DNA of 64,000 nucleotides. It comes from JAIBJN01 sp963847985. GTDB taxonomy: Bacteria; Actinomycetota; Thermoleophilia; Gaiellales; Gaiellaceae. The DNA is taken from NCBI GenBank assembly GCA_963847985.1, contig CAWKBS010000013.1, forward strand, positions 62,001-126,000, in the 5' to 3' direction. The position numbers and the translations under genes are program-made. Below are positions 32,745-41,554 of the stretch, piece by piece; the first letter of the stretch is position 1; the number at the start of each line of letters is the position of its first letter. A model generated the notes under the pieces. That model was not told the origin of the DNA. It made no database searches and was given only the letters and a program-made list of their open reading frames with translations.

Positions 32745-33667
32745 GCACGCCGTTCCTACTCGACTGCGACCCCGGCCACGACGACGCGATCGCGCTCCTG
32801 CTCGCCCTGGCGAGCCCTGAGCTCGACCTGCTCGGGGTGACGACGGTCGGCGGGAACCAGACGCTCGAGAAGACGACCGCCAACGCTCTGCGCGTTCTCG
32901 AGCTCGCCGGGCGTGGGGACGTGCCCGTCGCCGCGGGCGCCGACCGGCCGCTTGCGCGGGAGCTCTTCATCGCAGCCTACGTCCACGGCGAGTCGGGGAT
33001 GGACGGTCCCACGCTCCCGGAGCCGACGAGCTCGCCGGTCCCCGAGCACGCCGTCGACTTCCTCGCCGGGAGGATCCTCGGCTCGGAGCGCCCGGTCGTG
33101 CTCGCGCCGGTCGGGCCGCTGACCAACGTCGCGCTCCTCCTCGCCCGCTACCCGGAGGCGGCCGCGAACATCGAGCGGATCGTGCTCATGGGCGGCGCGA
33201 TCGCCGAGGGCAACGTGACGCCGGCGGCCGAGTTCAACATCTACGTCGATCCGGAGGCAGCCTGGCGGGTCTTCCACAGCGGCGTCCCGGTGACGATGAT
33301 CGGGCTGGACGTCACGCACAGGGCGCTGATGACGGACGCGCACGCCGAGCGGCTGCGCGGGTCGGGTGCGATCGGCCGCTTCGTCGCGGAGCTCTACGAC
33401 TTCTTCGTCCAGTACCACCTCCGGACCTACGGCCACGAGGGCGCCCCGATTCACGACGCGGTCGCGGTCGCCCAGGCCCTGCGGCCGGGGATCGTCGAGA
33501 CGCTCCACCGCCACGTCGAGGTCGACTGCGAGTCGAAGCTCTGCCGGGGCCGCACCCTCGTCGACCTCTGGCACAGGACCGGGGAGGAGCCGAACGCGGA
33601 CGTCGGCGTCGACATCGACGCGGACGCGTTCCTCGAGCTTCTCTGCGAGCGGATCGCCTCTCTGTGA
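32741..33667 (+). CDS. Inosine/uridine-preferring nucleoside hydrolase
   Basis: 308 aa from ATG 32741. The calcium-binding cluster is FLLDCDPGHDDAIALLLAL at the N-terminus (DxDxGxDD), with VVLAPVGPLTNVALLL, IVLMGGAIAEGNVTPAAEFN and the late aspartate in APIHDAVAVAQAL completing the site. It hydrolyses ribonucleosides to base and ribose. Stop and start overlaps with the ribokinase-like gene upstream and possibly ftsK downstream suggest one transcript. A BMP/ABC importer of nucleoside type follows ftsK. Confidence 0.93.
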   Translation: MSTPFLLDCDPGHDDAIALLLALASPELDLLGVTTVGGNQTLEKTTANALRVLELAGRGDVPVAAGADRPLARELFIAAYVHGESGMDGPTLPEPTSSPVPEHAVDFLAGRILGSERPVVLAPVGPLTNVALLLARYPEAAANIERIVLMGGAIAEGNVTPAAEFNIYVDPEAAWRVFHSGVPVTMIGLDVTHRALMTDAHAERLRGSGAIGRFVAELYDFFVQYHLRTYGHEGAPIHDAVAVAQALRPGIVETLHRHVEVDCESKLCRGRTLVDLWHRTGEEPNADVGVDIDADAFLELLCERIASL

Positions 33668-33705
33668 GGAGGAGCGGCCCCCGGGGCCGCGAAACAGGCC
33701 GGAGC

Positions 33706-35952
33706 ATGGCGCCGAAGAAGCGTCCGTCTCAGGTTCGCCCGAAGTCGCCCGCCCGCGTTCGCACGAAGAAGCGGCAGCGGCGCGAGCGCGCGCACGGAAA
33801 CCACGACCTCCTCGGCCTCGGCCTGCTGGCGCTGGGCCTCTTCCTCGCCGTCGTCACCTGGCTCGAGGGAAACGGGGGCATTGTCGGGACGACGATCGCC
33901 GACTGGCTCGACGGCCTCTTCGGGGCGGCGCGCATCGGCGTGCCTGTGGTGTTCCTCGTGCTCGGCGCGCTCATGATCGCCAGGGCGTCCCTCGTGGACG
34001 TGAGGCCGTTCCGGACGGGGCTCGTCCTCGTCTGCGTCGGCATTCTCATCCTCCTCGGCTCGGAGCGGGGCGGCGCCTTCGGCACCGGGTCCGACGTGAT
34101 CTTCGGCCGCCTCATCGGCGGGACGGGGACGTTCATCCTCGGCCTCTTCCTCGTGTGGGGCGGCGCGCTGCTCCTCACGGGCGCCTCGCTGGGCGCGATC
34201 CTGCACCGCTCCGCCCGCGCCGCGCGAGACACCGCCGACGCCGCCAAGCGAACCGTCACGGCGGTCCGCGTCCCGACCAGGGACGACCTGCCCTGGGGCC
34301 AGACCCTGGACGAGGTGTCGAACGGACACGCCCAGGCGAAGGCGCCGGTGGACGGCGAGGCCGCCTATCCCGACGTCGTCGGGGACGCGCCGCCGCTTCA
34401 GGCGGTGCTCGTCGACCAGCTCGAGCCTGTGGCCGAGCCCGGGCTCGGCCTCGAGTCGGACGACCTGCCCGAGCCGCCCACCCTCTTCGACTCGCCGAGC
34501 AGCGAGCAGCATCCTGCCTACCAGCTTCCGGACGCCGGCGTCCTGCGGCGCTCGCGCCCGCACGAGGGCCAGCCGGGCAAGGCCGCTGAGCGCACGGCAG
34601 AGGCCCTGCTGCAGGCGCTCGGCCACTTCGGGATCGACGCGACGCTCGTGGGGCAGGTGGTCGGCCCGCGGGTGACGCGCTACGAGCTGCAGCTCGCGCC
34701 GGGCACGAAGGTCGGCAAGGTCGCTGCCTTGAAGGACGACCTCGCCTACGCGCTGGCCACGACCGAGATCCGCATCCTCGCGCCGATCCCCGGCAAGCAG
34801 GCGGTCGGCGTCGAGGTTCCCAACCTCTCGCCGAACATCGTCACCCTCGGGGACATCTTCGACGAGCTCCCGTCCACGGCGAGCCCGCTTTCCGTCTGGC
34901 TCGGCAAGGACATCTCGGGCGCGTCGGTGCAGGCCGACCTCGCCCGCATGCCGCACATCCTCATCGCCGGAACGACCGGCTCGGGGAAGTCGGGCTGCAT
35001 CAACACGATGCTCTGCTCCATCCTGCTCCGGGCGACCCCCGACGACGTGCGCATGATCCTCGTCGACCCGAAGCGCGTCGAGCTCGGTCTCTACGAGTCG
35101 ATCCCGCACCTGCTGACGCCGGTCGTCTCCAGCCCGAAGCAGGCCGCCGCCGTCCTCAGGAACGTCCTCACGGAGATGGAGCGCCGCTACGAGCGGATGA
35201 GCCTCGCGCGGGCGCGAAACCTGCCCGAGCTGAACCGCGCGCTTCGCAAGCGGGGCGACGCGCAGCTTCCGTACCTGCTCATTGTCATCGACGAGCTCGC
35301 CGACCTGATGATGGTCTCGCCGCAGGAAGTGGAGGACGCCGTCATCCGCCTGGCTCAGAAATCGCGCGCGGTCGGCATCCACCTCGTGCTCGCCACCCAG
35401 CGCCCGTCCGTGGACGTCATCACCGGGATGATCAAGGCGAACGTCCCCTCGCGGATCGCGTTCGCGGTCTCCAGCCAGACCGACAGCCGCGTCATCCTCG
35501 ACACCTCCGGCGCGGAGAGCCTCCTCGGCCAGGGCGACATGCTGTTCAAGCCGCTCGGCACGTCGCGCCTCCAGCGAGTGCAGGGTGCGTACGTCAGCGA
35601 GGAGGAGATCGCGCTCGTCGTCGAGCAGTGCCGCAGCCAGCGCCGGCAGGAGCTGGACGAGTCGCTGCTCGAGCCGCCCGACGCAGCCCACGGGGGCGGG
35701 GAAGGCGATGAAGACTTCGATCCGGACGAGGACCCGTTGCTCGACCGCGCGATCGAGATCGTCGTCCAGACGCAGACGGCGTCCGTCTCGCTGCTCCAGC
35801 GGCGGCTCCGGGTCGGCTACACCCGCGCGGGGCGCCTGGTGGACATGCTCGAGCGCCGCGGGATCATCTCCGGGTACGAAGGCTCGAAGCCGCGCCGCGT
35901 CCTCGTGGGCGAAGGAGAGCTCGACCGCGTGCTCACCGAGACGGCCTCGTAG
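33706..35952 (+). CDS. ftsK: DNA translocase FtsK
   Basis: 748 aa from ATG 33706; a GTG at 33664 overlapping the previous stop would add 14 residues. The basic N-terminus is followed by four membrane helices (about residues 40-165), a linker, and the RecA-like motor with Walker A GTTGSGKS at about 422-429 and Walker B LLIVIDELADLMM. KQAVGVEVPN and ATQRPSVDVITGMIKANVPS are typical. The C-terminal gamma winged helix is present (VSLLQRRLRVGYTRAGRLVD). It pumps DNA at the septum and activates dimer resolution. Its placement right behind nucleoside-degradation genes is unusual. Confidence 0.95.
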   Translation: MAPKKRPSQVRPKSPARVRTKKRQRRERAHGNHDLLGLGLLALGLFLAVVTWLEGNGGIVGTTIADWLDGLFGAARIGVPVVFLVLGALMIARASLVDVRPFRTGLVLVCVGILILLGSERGGAFGTGSDVIFGRLIGGTGTFILGLFLVWGGALLLTGASLGAILHRSARAARDTADAAKRTVTAVRVPTRDDLPWGQTLDEVSNGHAQAKAPVDGEAAYPDVVGDAPPLQAVLVDQLEPVAEPGLGLESDDLPEPPTLFDSPSSEQHPAYQLPDAGVLRRSRPHEGQPGKAAERTAEALLQALGHFGIDATLVGQVVGPRVTRYELQLAPGTKVGKVAALKDDLAYALATTEIRILAPIPGKQAVGVEVPNLSPNIVTLGDIFDELPSTASPLSVWLGKDISGASVQADLARMPHILIAGTTGSGKSGCINTMLCSILLRATPDDVRMILVDPKRVELGLYESIPHLLTPVVSSPKQAAAVLRNVLTEMERRYERMSLARARNLPELNRALRKRGDAQLPYLLIVIDELADLMMVSPQEVEDAVIRLAQKSRAVGIHLVLATQRPSVDVITGMIKANVPSRIAFAVSSQTDSRVILDTSGAESLLGQGDMLFKPLGTSRLQRVQGAYVSEEEIALVVEQCRSQRRQELDESLLEPPDAAHGGGEGDEDFDPDEDPLLDRAIEIVVQTQTASVSLLQRRLRVGYTRAGRLVDMLERRGIISGYEGSKPRRVLVGEGELDRVLTETAS

Positions 35953-36005
35953 CGCGCTAACGAACACCTCTGCGCGCACGTCCTAGAAAAGGGATCGCGA
36001 GAGGG

Positions 36006-36011
36006 ATAGCA
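36006..36011 (+). promoter_or_regulatory. Possible -10 box of the BMP/ABC operon
   Basis: TAGCAT, giving a leader of about 36 nt before the GTG at 36054. A ribosome site AGGAGG (36044-36049) lies 4 nt before that start. No clear -35 box is seen. Confidence 0.35.
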
Positions 36012-36053
36012 TCCTGCGATCCACTCGACGGCATGGGCGATAGAGGAGGTTCC

Positions 36054-37136
36054 GTGAACGTAAGGAGAAAGCTGCCGTGGCTCCTGTTGCTGCTGGTCAC
36101 GCTCGCTCTCGCGCTCGTCGCAGCGGGTTGCGGCGGGGACGACGACGACGCGACCGAGCCGGCAGGAGAGGACACGACCGCGGTCGAGGACACGACCACG
36201 GAGGAGGCCGAGCCGATCAGGGTCGGACTCGTCACCGACATCGGGGGATTGAACGACCGCGGCTTCAACTCGCTGGCCAACGAGGGCCTCGAGCGGGCCG
36301 AGTCCGAGCTGGGCGCCGAGATCCGGGTCCTGGAGTCCGAGTCGGATGCGGACTACATCCCCAACCTCTCCACGCTGGCAGAGGAGGGCTACAACCTGGT
36401 GATCTCGGTCGGGTTCCTCATGGGTGAAGCCACCCATCAGGCGGCCGAGGCGTTCCCAGACACGAACTTCGCCATCATCGACTTCGCCTACGGCGGAGAC
36501 GGGTGCGAGGAGACAAACTCCTGCGAGTTGCCGAACCTCCAGGGCCTGCTCTTCAAGGAGCAGGAGACCGGCTACCTCGCGGGCTACCTGGCCGGGCTCA
36601 CGACCGAGTCGAACACGATCTCGAGCGTCGGCGGCATCAAGATCCCGCCGGTCGACCGGTTCATCGCCGGCTACCAGGCGGGTGCTTTGGCGTCGAATCC
36701 CGACATCACGACGCTCAACGGCTACTCCGAGGACTTCGTCGACCAGGCGAAGTGCAAGGAGCTGGCGCTCGACCAGATCGCCGAGGGCTCCGACGTCGTC
36801 TTCCAGGTGGCGGGCGGCTGCGGTCTCGGCGCGCTCGACGCTGCGTCCGAGCAGGGCGTCTGGGGCATCGGCGTCGACGCCGACCAGGCGTTCCTGGGCG
36901 AGCACGTCCTCACGAGCGCCCTGAAGCGGGTCGACGAGGCCGTCTTCCAGTCGATCCAGGCGCAGGCGGACGGGTCGTTCACCGGCGGCAGCGTCACGCT
37001 GTTCGGCCTGGCCGAGGAGGGCGTGGGCCTCGGCGAGTTCTCGCCGAACGCCGATCAGGCTGCCATCGACGAGGCGCTTGCGCAGGTGCCGGGCATCGTC
37101 GACGGCTCCATCACGGTGCCGGATACGCTCGAATAA
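36054..37136 (+). CDS. BMP-family substrate-binding lipoprotein (nucleoside importer)
   Basis: 360 aa from GTG 36054, chosen because AGGAGG lies just upstream and the product is a classic lipoprotein precursor: KLPWLLLLLVTLALALVAAG then C26. A longer ATG frame from 36033 adds seven residues. After an acidic linker (about 27-55), the BMP/PnrA fold starts with RVGLVTDIGGLNDRGFNSLA and has SVGFLMGEATHQAAEAFPD, and GIGVDADQAFLGEHVLTSAL. BMP proteins bind purine nucleosides or related ligands for ABC import. A strong hairpin follows before the ATPase gene. Confidence 0.92.
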   Translation: MNVRRKLPWLLLLLVTLALALVAAGCGGDDDDATEPAGEDTTAVEDTTTEEAEPIRVGLVTDIGGLNDRGFNSLANEGLERAESELGAEIRVLESESDADYIPNLSTLAEEGYNLVISVGFLMGEATHQAAEAFPDTNFAIIDFAYGGDGCEETNSCELPNLQGLLFKEQETGYLAGYLAGLTTESNTISSVGGIKIPPVDRFIAGYQAGALASNPDITTLNGYSEDFVDQAKCKELALDQIAEGSDVVFQVAGGCGLGALDAASEQGVWGIGVDADQAFLGEHVLTSALKRVDEAVFQSIQAQADGSFTGGSVTLFGLAEEGVGLGEFSPNADQAAIDEALAQVPGIVDGSITVPDTLE

Positions 37137-37147
37137 CCGGAAGGGAA

Positions 37148-37177
37148 CCGGGGGGCGGGCGCAAGCCCGTCCCCCGG
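37148..37177 (+). terminator. Intercistronic 13-bp GCAA hairpin after the binding-protein gene
   Basis: CCGGGGGGCGGGC - gcaa - GCCCGTCCCCCGG. All 13 positions pair (one G-U) around a GCAA tetraloop. There is no T-tract. Such stems after binding-protein genes commonly protect that mRNA's 3' end or reduce read-through, giving more binding protein than transporter. Confidence 0.75.
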
Positions 37178-37188
37178 CTCCGCCGCCG

Positions 37189-38715
37189 ATGACCGAGACC
37201 CCTCTCCTCGAGCTCAAGGGCATCACCAAGCGGTTCCCCGGCGTCGTCGCCAACGACCACGTCGACTTCGAGCTCGCGCCCGGAGAGGTGCACGCCCTGC
37301 TGGGGGAGAACGGGGCGGGCAAGTCCACCCTCATGAACATCCTGTACGGCCTCTACCACCCGGACGAGGGCGAGATCAGCCTGCGCGGGAACCCGATCCG
37401 CATCGACTCGCCGAGGGCCGCGATCGACGTCGGGATCGGCATGGTGCACCAGCACTTCATGCTCATCCCGGTGATGTCGGTGGCCGAGAACATCGTCCTC
37501 GCCGTCGAGCCGCGAAAGGGCCCGTTCATCGACCTCGACGCCGCGAACGAGAAGGTGCGCGACATCTCGAAGCGGTTCGGCCTCGCCGTGCGCCCCGAGG
37601 CGCGGGTGGAGTCGATCTCCGTCGGCATGCAGCAGCGGGTCGAGATCCTGAAGGCGCTCTACCGCGGCGCCGAGATCCTCATTCTCGACGAGCCCACCGC
37701 CGTGCTCACGCCCCAGGAGGCGGAGGAGCTGTTCGAGATCATCCGCTCGCTCCAGGCCGAGGGCAAGTCCATCATCTTCATCACCCACAAGCTCGGCGAG
37801 GTGCTCGCGATCGCCGACCGGATCACCGTCCTCCGGCGCGGGAAAACGATCGAGACGGTCCCGCGCGAGGGCGCGACCGAGGCGAGCCTCGCCCGCCTGA
37901 TGGTCGGGCGCGAGGTGCTGCTTCGAGTCGAGAAGACGCCGGGGAATCCGGGCGCGCCGCTCCTGACGGTCGAGAACCTGCGCGTCCTCGACGAGCGCGG
38001 TCTGGAGGCGGTCCGTGGGATCTCGCTCGAGGTGAAGGCCGGCGAGATCGTCGGCATCGCCGGCGTGGACGGCAACGGCCAGTCCGAGCTCGTCGAGGCG
38101 ATCACGGGCCTGCGCAAGCCCGAGGCGGGCCGGATCGTGGCCGCCGGCGAGGACGTCACCGACGAGGGCTGCCGGGAGTGCCTCGACGCCGGCGTCGGCC
38201 ACATCCCGGAGGATCGGCAGCGGCGCGGCCTCGTCCTCGACTTCTCGCTCGCCGAGAACATCGCGCTGCACGACTTCCGGCAGGAGCCGGACTCCAAATG
38301 GGGCTGGCTCTACCCGAAGCGCCTCGTCGCTCGCGCGCGCGGGCTGCTCAAGGAGTTCGACGTGCGCGGCGGCGGCCCGCAGACGCTCGCCGGCTCGCTC
38401 TCCGGCGGAAACCAGCAGAAGGTCGTGATCGCGCGCGAAGTCTCGCGCGACCCGAAGATCCTCATCGCCGCGCAGCCGACCCGCGGCCTCGACGTCGGCG
38501 CGATCGAGTTCGTCCACCGGCGCCTCGTCACCGAGCGTGACGAGGGCCGAGGGATCCTGCTCGTGTCGTTCGAGCTGGAGGAGATCCTCTCGCTCTCCGA
38601 TCGCGTCCTCGTCGTCTACGAGGGCCAGATCGCCGGGGAGTACCCGCCCGAGGTCTCCGAGGAGGAGCTCGGTATCGCGATGACCGGCGGCCGTAAGGCC
38701 GAGACGGCCGCATGA
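37189..38715 (+). CDS. ABC transporter ATPase, two-domain (nucleoside/sugar type)
   Basis: 508 aa from ATG 37189. Two fused ABC domains as in RbsA/MglA and nucleoside importers. Domain 1: Walker A LLGENGAGKSTLMNILYGL, Walker B EILILDEPTAVL. Its signature reads ISVGMQQRVEILKALYRG rather than LSGGQ. Domain 2 has the degenerate Walker A IAGVDGNGQSELVEAITGL, signature LSGGNQQKVVIAREVSRD and QPTRGLDVGA. It powers the two permeases encoded next. Its stop overlaps the first permease start (ATGA). Confidence 0.94.
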   Translation: MTETPLLELKGITKRFPGVVANDHVDFELAPGEVHALLGENGAGKSTLMNILYGLYHPDEGEISLRGNPIRIDSPRAAIDVGIGMVHQHFMLIPVMSVAENIVLAVEPRKGPFIDLDAANEKVRDISKRFGLAVRPEARVESISVGMQQRVEILKALYRGAEILILDEPTAVLTPQEAEELFEIIRSLQAEGKSIIFITHKLGEVLAIADRITVLRRGKTIETVPREGATEASLARLMVGREVLLRVEKTPGNPGAPLLTVENLRVLDERGLEAVRGISLEVKAGEIVGIAGVDGNGQSELVEAITGLRKPEAGRIVAAGEDVTDEGCRECLDAGVGHIPEDRQRRGLVLDFSLAENIALHDFRQEPDSKWGWLYPKRLVARARGLLKEFDVRGGGPQTLAGSLSGGNQQKVVIAREVSRDPKILIAAQPTRGLDVGAIEFVHRRLVTERDEGRGILLVSFELEEILSLSDRVLVVYEGQIAGEYPPEVSEEELGIAMTGGRKAETAA

Positions 38716-39941
38716 GCGAGCCCACGCCGCCTCCCGCACCACCTCCCGCTCCGCCGCCGGACGAGCCGCTCGAAGGCTCCGTCTCCGGGCTGCAGGCGTT
38801 CTACGAGCGCGCGGGCGGCGTGGCCGTTCCGGTGGCCGCGACCCTGCTGGCCTTCCTGATCGGCGGCCTCGTGGTCGCCGTCACCGAGAAGAGCCTCACG
38901 GCGCCGTTCGAGGCGTACAAGGCGATCTTCGAGGGGACCGGCTTGACGTGGTTCATCCCGGGCGGCGACACGGCCGAGGAGGCGCGCGATCTTCAGCAGA
39001 CGCTCCTGATCATGACGCCGCTGGTGCTCACGGGCCTCGCGGTGGCATTCGCCTTCCGCTGCGGGATGTTCAACATCGGCGGCCAGGGGCAGTACTGGGT
39101 CGGCCTCCTGACCGCGATCTGGTTCGGTACGCACTTCGACGGCGCTCCGCCCGTCGTCCACGTGACCTTGACCATCGTGGCCGGGATCGTCGCCGGCGCC
39201 GTCTGGGGCGGCATCGCCGGGCTCCTCAAGGCGACGACCGGGGCCCACGAGGTGATCTCGACGATCATGCTCAACTGGATCGCCATCTGGGTCGGAAAGT
39301 GGCTGCTCGAAGCGCCGGACGGCTTCCTGCAGGGATCGGACCCGAGTCTGCCACGGTCCGACAACGTGCTCGACTCGGCGAAGCTTCCGACCATCTGGGG
39401 CGCCCTGCAGCCGCTTCACGCGGGGATCTTCATCTCACTCTTCGCGCTGATCGTCTATCACCTCCTCCTGAACCGCACGACGCTTGGCTTCCAGGTGCGC
39501 GCGGTCGGCTTCAATCCGGAGGCTGCCGCCTACGGCGGCATCTCGGTGAAGCGCAACTACTTCCTCGCCCTGGCCATCGCGGGCTCCTTCGCGGGGCTCG
39601 CGGGCGCGATCGACATGGTCGGCTGGAAGTACCGCCTCACGAGCACGGAGTTCGACCCGAACTTCTACGGGTTCATCGGCATCGCCGTGGCGCTCCTCGG
39701 ACGGAACAAGGCGGTCGGCATCCTCTTCGCCGCCCTCCTGTTCGCCTCGCTCGCGGTGGGGACGTCGCCGCGCCAGCTCGATCCGGAGATCTTCAACCCC
39801 GAGCTCGCGACCAATCTCGCCATCATGATCCAGGCGCTGATCATCGCCTTCGTCGGCGCCGAGTTCCTCATCATCTACCTGTGGCGCGCCAGGCGGAAGG
39901 TGGGCTTCGGGCCCAGGCGCACGGAACCTGAGAAAGCATGA
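38712..39941 (+). CDS. ABC transporter permease (nucleoside type), subunit 1
   Basis: 409 aa. A proline-rich cytoplasmic N-terminus (about 20 residues) is followed by about ten membrane helices of the BPD_transp_2 family. Key blocks are AFRCGMFNIGGQGQYWVGLL and TTGAHEVISTIMLNWIAIWV, both diagnostic of the YufP/NupP side, with FQVRAVGFNPEAAAYGGISV as the cytoplasmic coupling loop. It overlaps the genes on either side by 4 nt and probably pairs with the next permease as a heterodimer. Confidence 0.93.
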   Translation: MSEPTPPPAPPPAPPPDEPLEGSVSGLQAFYERAGGVAVPVAATLLAFLIGGLVVAVTEKSLTAPFEAYKAIFEGTGLTWFIPGGDTAEEARDLQQTLLIMTPLVLTGLAVAFAFRCGMFNIGGQGQYWVGLLTAIWFGTHFDGAPPVVHVTLTIVAGIVAGAVWGGIAGLLKATTGAHEVISTIMLNWIAIWVGKWLLEAPDGFLQGSDPSLPRSDNVLDSAKLPTIWGALQPLHAGIFISLFALIVYHLLLNRTTLGFQVRAVGFNPEAAAYGGISVKRNYFLALAIAGSFAGLAGAIDMVGWKYRLTSTEFDPNFYGFIGIAVALLGRNKAVGILFAALLFASLAVGTSPRQLDPEIFNPELATNLAIMIQALIIAFVGAEFLIIYLWRARRKVGFGPRRTEPEKA

Positions 39942-41167
39942 GCACCGTCGACGAGACGAAAGAGACGACCGCCGACCGGCTGCGCCGGCTGGGCGAGCCG
40001 CGCTCGGTGGCGATCGCCGGGATCTGCGCCGGCGTGCTCGGCTTCTGGCTTTCGCTGCCGCCGTTCACCGTGCGGAACATCGCCGTGCCCGCGGCCCTTG
40101 CCGTCCTCGCGGGTGCGCTCGGGCTCTGGGGGCTGACCCGCGGTCAGCGCAAGCTCGGGATCTGGGCTCTGCTCACCGCGGTCCTCGCGGTGCTGGGGGC
40201 GCTCTGGTTCCAGAACGAGGCGCTCTCCGAGCTGGAGTCGGTGTTCAGCATCGGCCTGCTGGCCGCGACTCTCCGCTTCGCGACGCCGCTCGCGTTCGCC
40301 GCGATGGGGGGCATCTTCTCCGAGCGCTCCGGCGTCGTGAACATCGGCCTCGAGGGGATGATGCTCGCGGGCGCGTTCTTCGGAATCCTCGTCGCCGCGG
40401 AGACCGGCCAGTGGGAGCTCGGCATCCTCGGCGCCATGGCCGCCGGCGGCTTCCTCGCGTTGATCCACGCCTTCTTCTGCATCCACCTGCAGGCCGACCA
40501 GATCATCAGCGGCTTCGCCATCAACTTCCTCGCCCTCGGGATCACGGGCTACCTCTTCCGCTCGATCTACGGGTCGCGCGGGACGCCCGAGCTGGGCGAG
40601 GAGATCCCGGACGTCAACCTCGGGTTCATCAAGGACATTCCCTTCGTCGGGGACATCTTCGGCCAGCTCAGCCTGATGATCTGGCTGATGCTCCTGACCG
40701 TGTTCCTCTCGTGGGTCGTGCTCTTCAAGACGCCGCTCGGGCTCCGGATCCGCTCCGTCGGCGAGCATCCGAAGGCGGCGGACACGCTCGGCATCTCGGT
40801 CTTCAAGGTCCGGTATGCGGCCGTGATCCTGTCGGGCATCCTCGCGGGCCTCGGCGGCGCCTACCTCTCGTTCGGCTTCGGCAACGCGTTCAACGAGAAC
40901 ATGACCGTCGGCCGCGGCTACATCGCGCTCGCCGCGGTCATCTTCGGGAACTGGCGGCCGTTCGGCGCCTTCGGCGCCTGCCTCCTCTTCGGGTTCTCGA
41001 GCGCGCTGGCGCTGCGTCTCCAGGGCTCGCCGCTCCTGCCGGCAGACGTCGCGTCCGGCAACCTGCTCCAGACGCTGCCCTACGTGCTGACGCTCATCGC
41101 GCTGGTCGGAGTCATCGGACGCTCGCGCGGGCCGGCAGCCGCCGGCCGTCCGTACGTCAAGCAGTAG
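39938..41167 (+). CDS. ABC transporter permease (nucleoside type), subunit 2
   Basis: 409 aa. About ten or eleven membrane helices, BPD_transp_2 family, YufQ/NupQ side: IFSERSGVVNIGLEGMMLAG, HLQADQIISGFAINFLALGI and RIRSVGEHPKAADTLGISVF. An extra pair of N-terminal helices (about residues 28-80) precedes the core. It is the last transport gene of the BMP-ATPase-permease-permease operon. Together with nearby nucleoside hydrolase and ribokinase-like genes it suggests nucleoside uptake and use. Confidence 0.93.
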   Translation: MSTVDETKETTADRLRRLGEPRSVAIAGICAGVLGFWLSLPPFTVRNIAVPAALAVLAGALGLWGLTRGQRKLGIWALLTAVLAVLGALWFQNEALSELESVFSIGLLAATLRFATPLAFAAMGGIFSERSGVVNIGLEGMMLAGAFFGILVAAETGQWELGILGAMAAGGFLALIHAFFCIHLQADQIISGFAINFLALGITGYLFRSIYGSRGTPELGEEIPDVNLGFIKDIPFVGDIFGQLSLMIWLMLLTVFLSWVVLFKTPLGLRIRSVGEHPKAADTLGISVFKVRYAAVILSGILAGLGGAYLSFGFGNAFNENMTVGRGYIALAAVIFGNWRPFGAFGACLLFGFSSALALRLQGSPLLPADVASGNLLQTLPYVLTLIALVGVIGRSRGPAAAGRPYVKQ

Positions 41168-41177
41168 CCTGCGCCCG

Positions 41178-41510
41178 ATGCGCAGCACCAACACGAAGGC
41201 CGTCGCGGCGCTCGTCTGCTCGCTCCTCGCCCTCGGCGCCCTCGGCGCGCTCGTCTACCTGGCGCGCCGCTACGACGAGGTGCGCGTGCTCGACGCGCTC
41301 GTGGCCGTCCCGATCGCGCTCGTGCTCGCGTTCGCGGGCGTGCTCCTGAACCGGCGCGCGAAGGGCGAGCATCAACGGTCGCTCGGCCGCAGCGGGAGCC
41401 CCGTCTTCCTCGGCTTCGTGCGCCTGCTCGGCACGGTGACCTTCCTGGTGGCGCTCAGCGCCGCCCTCGCTCTGGCCGTCTTCGCCGTGCTCGTGCTCGT
41501 CTTCGAGTAG
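41178..41510 (+). CDS. Small membrane protein
   Basis: 110 aa from ATG 41178. Three hydrophobic segments (about residues 9-30, 38-58 and 82-110) with a short basic loop (NRRAKGEHQRSLGRSGS) between the second and third. No family is recognised beyond a DUF4190-like small membrane pattern. It follows the permease by 10 nt and may ride on the same transcript, but nothing shows it to be part of the transporter. Confidence 0.65.
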   Translation: MRSTNTKAVAALVCSLLALGALGALVYLARRYDEVRVLDALVAVPIALVLAFAGVLLNRRAKGEHQRSLGRSGSPVFLGFVRLLGTVTFLVALSAALALAVFAVLVLVFE

Positions 41511-41540
41511 GGCTCCGAGAGCACCACGTCCTCGCATCAG

Positions 41541-41546
41541 TACAAT
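41541..41546 (+). promoter_or_regulatory. -10 box for leaderless rodZ-like gene
   Basis: TACAAT, 8 nt before GTG 41555, with no ribosome site in between. Confidence 0.55.
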
Positions 41547-41554
41547 CGGGGCTC

